Assembly: GCA_030591825.1 (NCBI GenBank)
Contig: JAUVAG010000031.1
Location: forward strand, 1 to 8,158
Direction of reading: 5' to 3'
From: Dethiosulfatibacter sp.
Lineage (GTDB): Bacteria > Bacillota > Clostridia > Tissierellales > Dethiosulfatibacteraceae
Length of the DNA: 8,158 nt
The position numbers were made by a program, and so were the translations under genes. The number at the start of each line of letters is the position of its first letter. The first letter of the stretch is position 1. Below, piece by piece: positions 7,680 to 8,158 of the stretch. The notes below the pieces were generated by a model, which did not search any database, had not been told where the DNA came from, and saw only the letters and a program-made list of their open reading frames with translations.

Positions 7680-7701
7680 CTGATAATATCATAATTATCA
7701 G
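7680..7701. repeat. Inverted repeat with Fur-type half-sites
   Basis: The arms TGATAAT (7681-7687) and ATTATCA (7694-7700) equal the half-sites of the Bacillus Fur box (TGATAAT-N-ATTATCA). The spacer is six bases, not one. An additional C/G pair extends each arm to eight. It lies about 70 bases before the radical SAM start codon. Confidence 0.5.
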
Positions 7702-7779
7702 CTTCATGTAACCCTTTAATCTTATAGCTATCGCATAAAAAATATAATGTCCTATAAAAACTCTTCTTATACTCCATAT

Positions 7780-7807
7780 AAAAAGCCGAAGATCAACATC
7801 TCCGACT
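7780..7807 (-). terminator. Intrinsic terminator of the symporter gene
   Basis: On the minus strand AGTCGGAGAT pairs with ATCTTCGGCT over ten base pairs (two as G-U wobbles) around a GTTG loop. Five T follow (7780-7784). It lies 41 bases after the symporter stop, a typical Rho-independent terminator. Confidence 0.85.
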
Positions 7808-7848
7808 CTAATTGTTTTAATATTTATTTCAGTTATGGTTTTCTTACT

Positions 7849-8158
7849 CTATGCTGAATTCTTCCTCTTTGATTTTTCATTCTTAAGTTCTTCAAAATAC
7901 TTGTTTGTTTCATATATTATTACACCGCTAAGTCCAAGTATTCCTATAAGGTTTGGTATTGCCATCAATCCATTTACAATATCTGCCATTACCCAGATAA
8001 GATCAAGCTTCAGGAATGCTCCCGATGCAACAAGAACGATGTATATTATTCTGTAAGGCTTGATCCCCTTGATTCCAAAAAGGTATTCAGTACATCTTTC
8101 TCCATAATAGTTCCATCCAAGTATTGTAGTGAATGCAAAGAATACGAGACCTACTGTA
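7849..8158 (-). CDS. Alanine/glycine:cation symporter family protein, C-terminal part (cut by window edge)
   Basis: The last 102 codons of a membrane protein. The piece begins TVGLVFFAFTTILGWNYYGE, which contains the GW(S/N)YYGE motif typical of the AGCS (AlsT/DagA) family of sodium-coupled alanine or glycine symporters. Hydrophobic stretches at about 2-15, 37-48 and 54-82 of the visible part are membrane helices. The tail ETNKYFEELKNEKSKRKNSA is charged and should be cytoplasmic, ending at the TAG at 7849-7851. The rest of the transporter, including most of its cation and substrate sites, lies beyond the window, so the substrate cannot be settled. A terminator follows, which makes it the end of a transcription unit. 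Confidence 0.85.
   Translation of the reverse strand, partial: TVGLVFFAFTTILGWNYYGERCTEYLFGIKGIKPYRIIYIVLVASGAFLKLDLIWVMADIVNGLMAIPNLIGILGLSGVIIYETNKYFEELKNEKSKRKNSA

Larger units (their letters stand above)
7610..7779 (-). promoter_or_regulatory. Upstream region of the radical SAM gene with two palindromes
   Basis: This 170-base AT-rich stretch carries no gene. It holds an eight-base inverted repeat at 7680-7701 (arms CTGATAAT and ATTATCAG, six-base spacer) and a perfect 12-base palindrome AATGTTAACATT at 7649-7660. Their centres are 36 bases apart. No convincing -35/-10 pair stands out: TTGAAA at 7672-7677 and a TGTAAT near 7643-7648 are candidates at poor spacing. The region probably contains the promoter and an operator. 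Confidence 0.4.

Noticed and set aside
7835..8056. A 73-codon plus-strand frame at the right end
   Set aside because: Antisense to the C-terminal end of the AGCS-family symporter, whose family motif and terminator are clear on the minus strand.

Overview
This AT-rich window looks like the chromosome of an anaerobic, low-GC Firmicute of the Clostridia type. The grounds are strong AGGAGG-like ribosome binding sites, TATAAT extended -10 promoters, hairpin-plus-T-run terminators, a clostridial-style soluble glycerol-3-phosphate oxidation operon and an orphan radical SAM gene. The species cannot be named from the sequence. All nine genes I support lie on the minus strand, so transcription runs from high to low coordinates. 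Long open frames on the plus strand are antisense shadows. No gap reaches 300 bases; the longest, 7610-7848, holds a terminator and two palindromes.

Read in the direction of transcription: (1) 8158-7849 is the C-terminal end of an alanine/glycine:cation symporter, closed by a terminator at 7780-7807. (2) 7609-6455 is an uncharacterised radical SAM protein with CX4CX2C cysteine spacing, preceded by operator-like palindromes, one with Fur-type half-sites. (3) 6329-5589 (truA, tRNA pseudouridine synthase) and 5560-4979 (HutD/Ves-family cupin) form a two-gene unit closed by a near-perfect hairpin at 4949-4972. (4) 4904-288 is a four-gene glycerol operon: glycerol kinase (glpK), a GlpA-type glycerol-3-phosphate dehydrogenase with a C-terminal BFD-like [2Fe-2S] domain, a second FAD/NAD(P) flavoprotein, and a small four-cysteine DUF1667 protein. 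(5) 165-1 is the start of nicotinate phosphoribosyltransferase (pncB) with its own promoter.

In the glycerol operon, GlpK would make sn-glycerol 3-phosphate. The GlpA-like protein would oxidise it to dihydroxyacetone phosphate. Electrons would then pass through the [2Fe-2S] domain, the second flavoprotein and the DUF1667 protein to an acceptor the window does not identify. This gene set stands where E. coli has GlpABC, but the membrane-anchoring GlpC is replaced by a NAD(P)-fold flavoprotein plus DUF1667, and no glpF or glpP is visible. The DUF1667 cysteines and the residues after them resemble the N-terminal [4Fe-4S] domain of molybdopterin oxidoreductases. GlpK lacks both the His phosphorylated by PTS HPr in other Firmicutes and the Arg used for fructose-1,6-bisphosphate inhibition in E. 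coli, so its control is probably mainly transcriptional.
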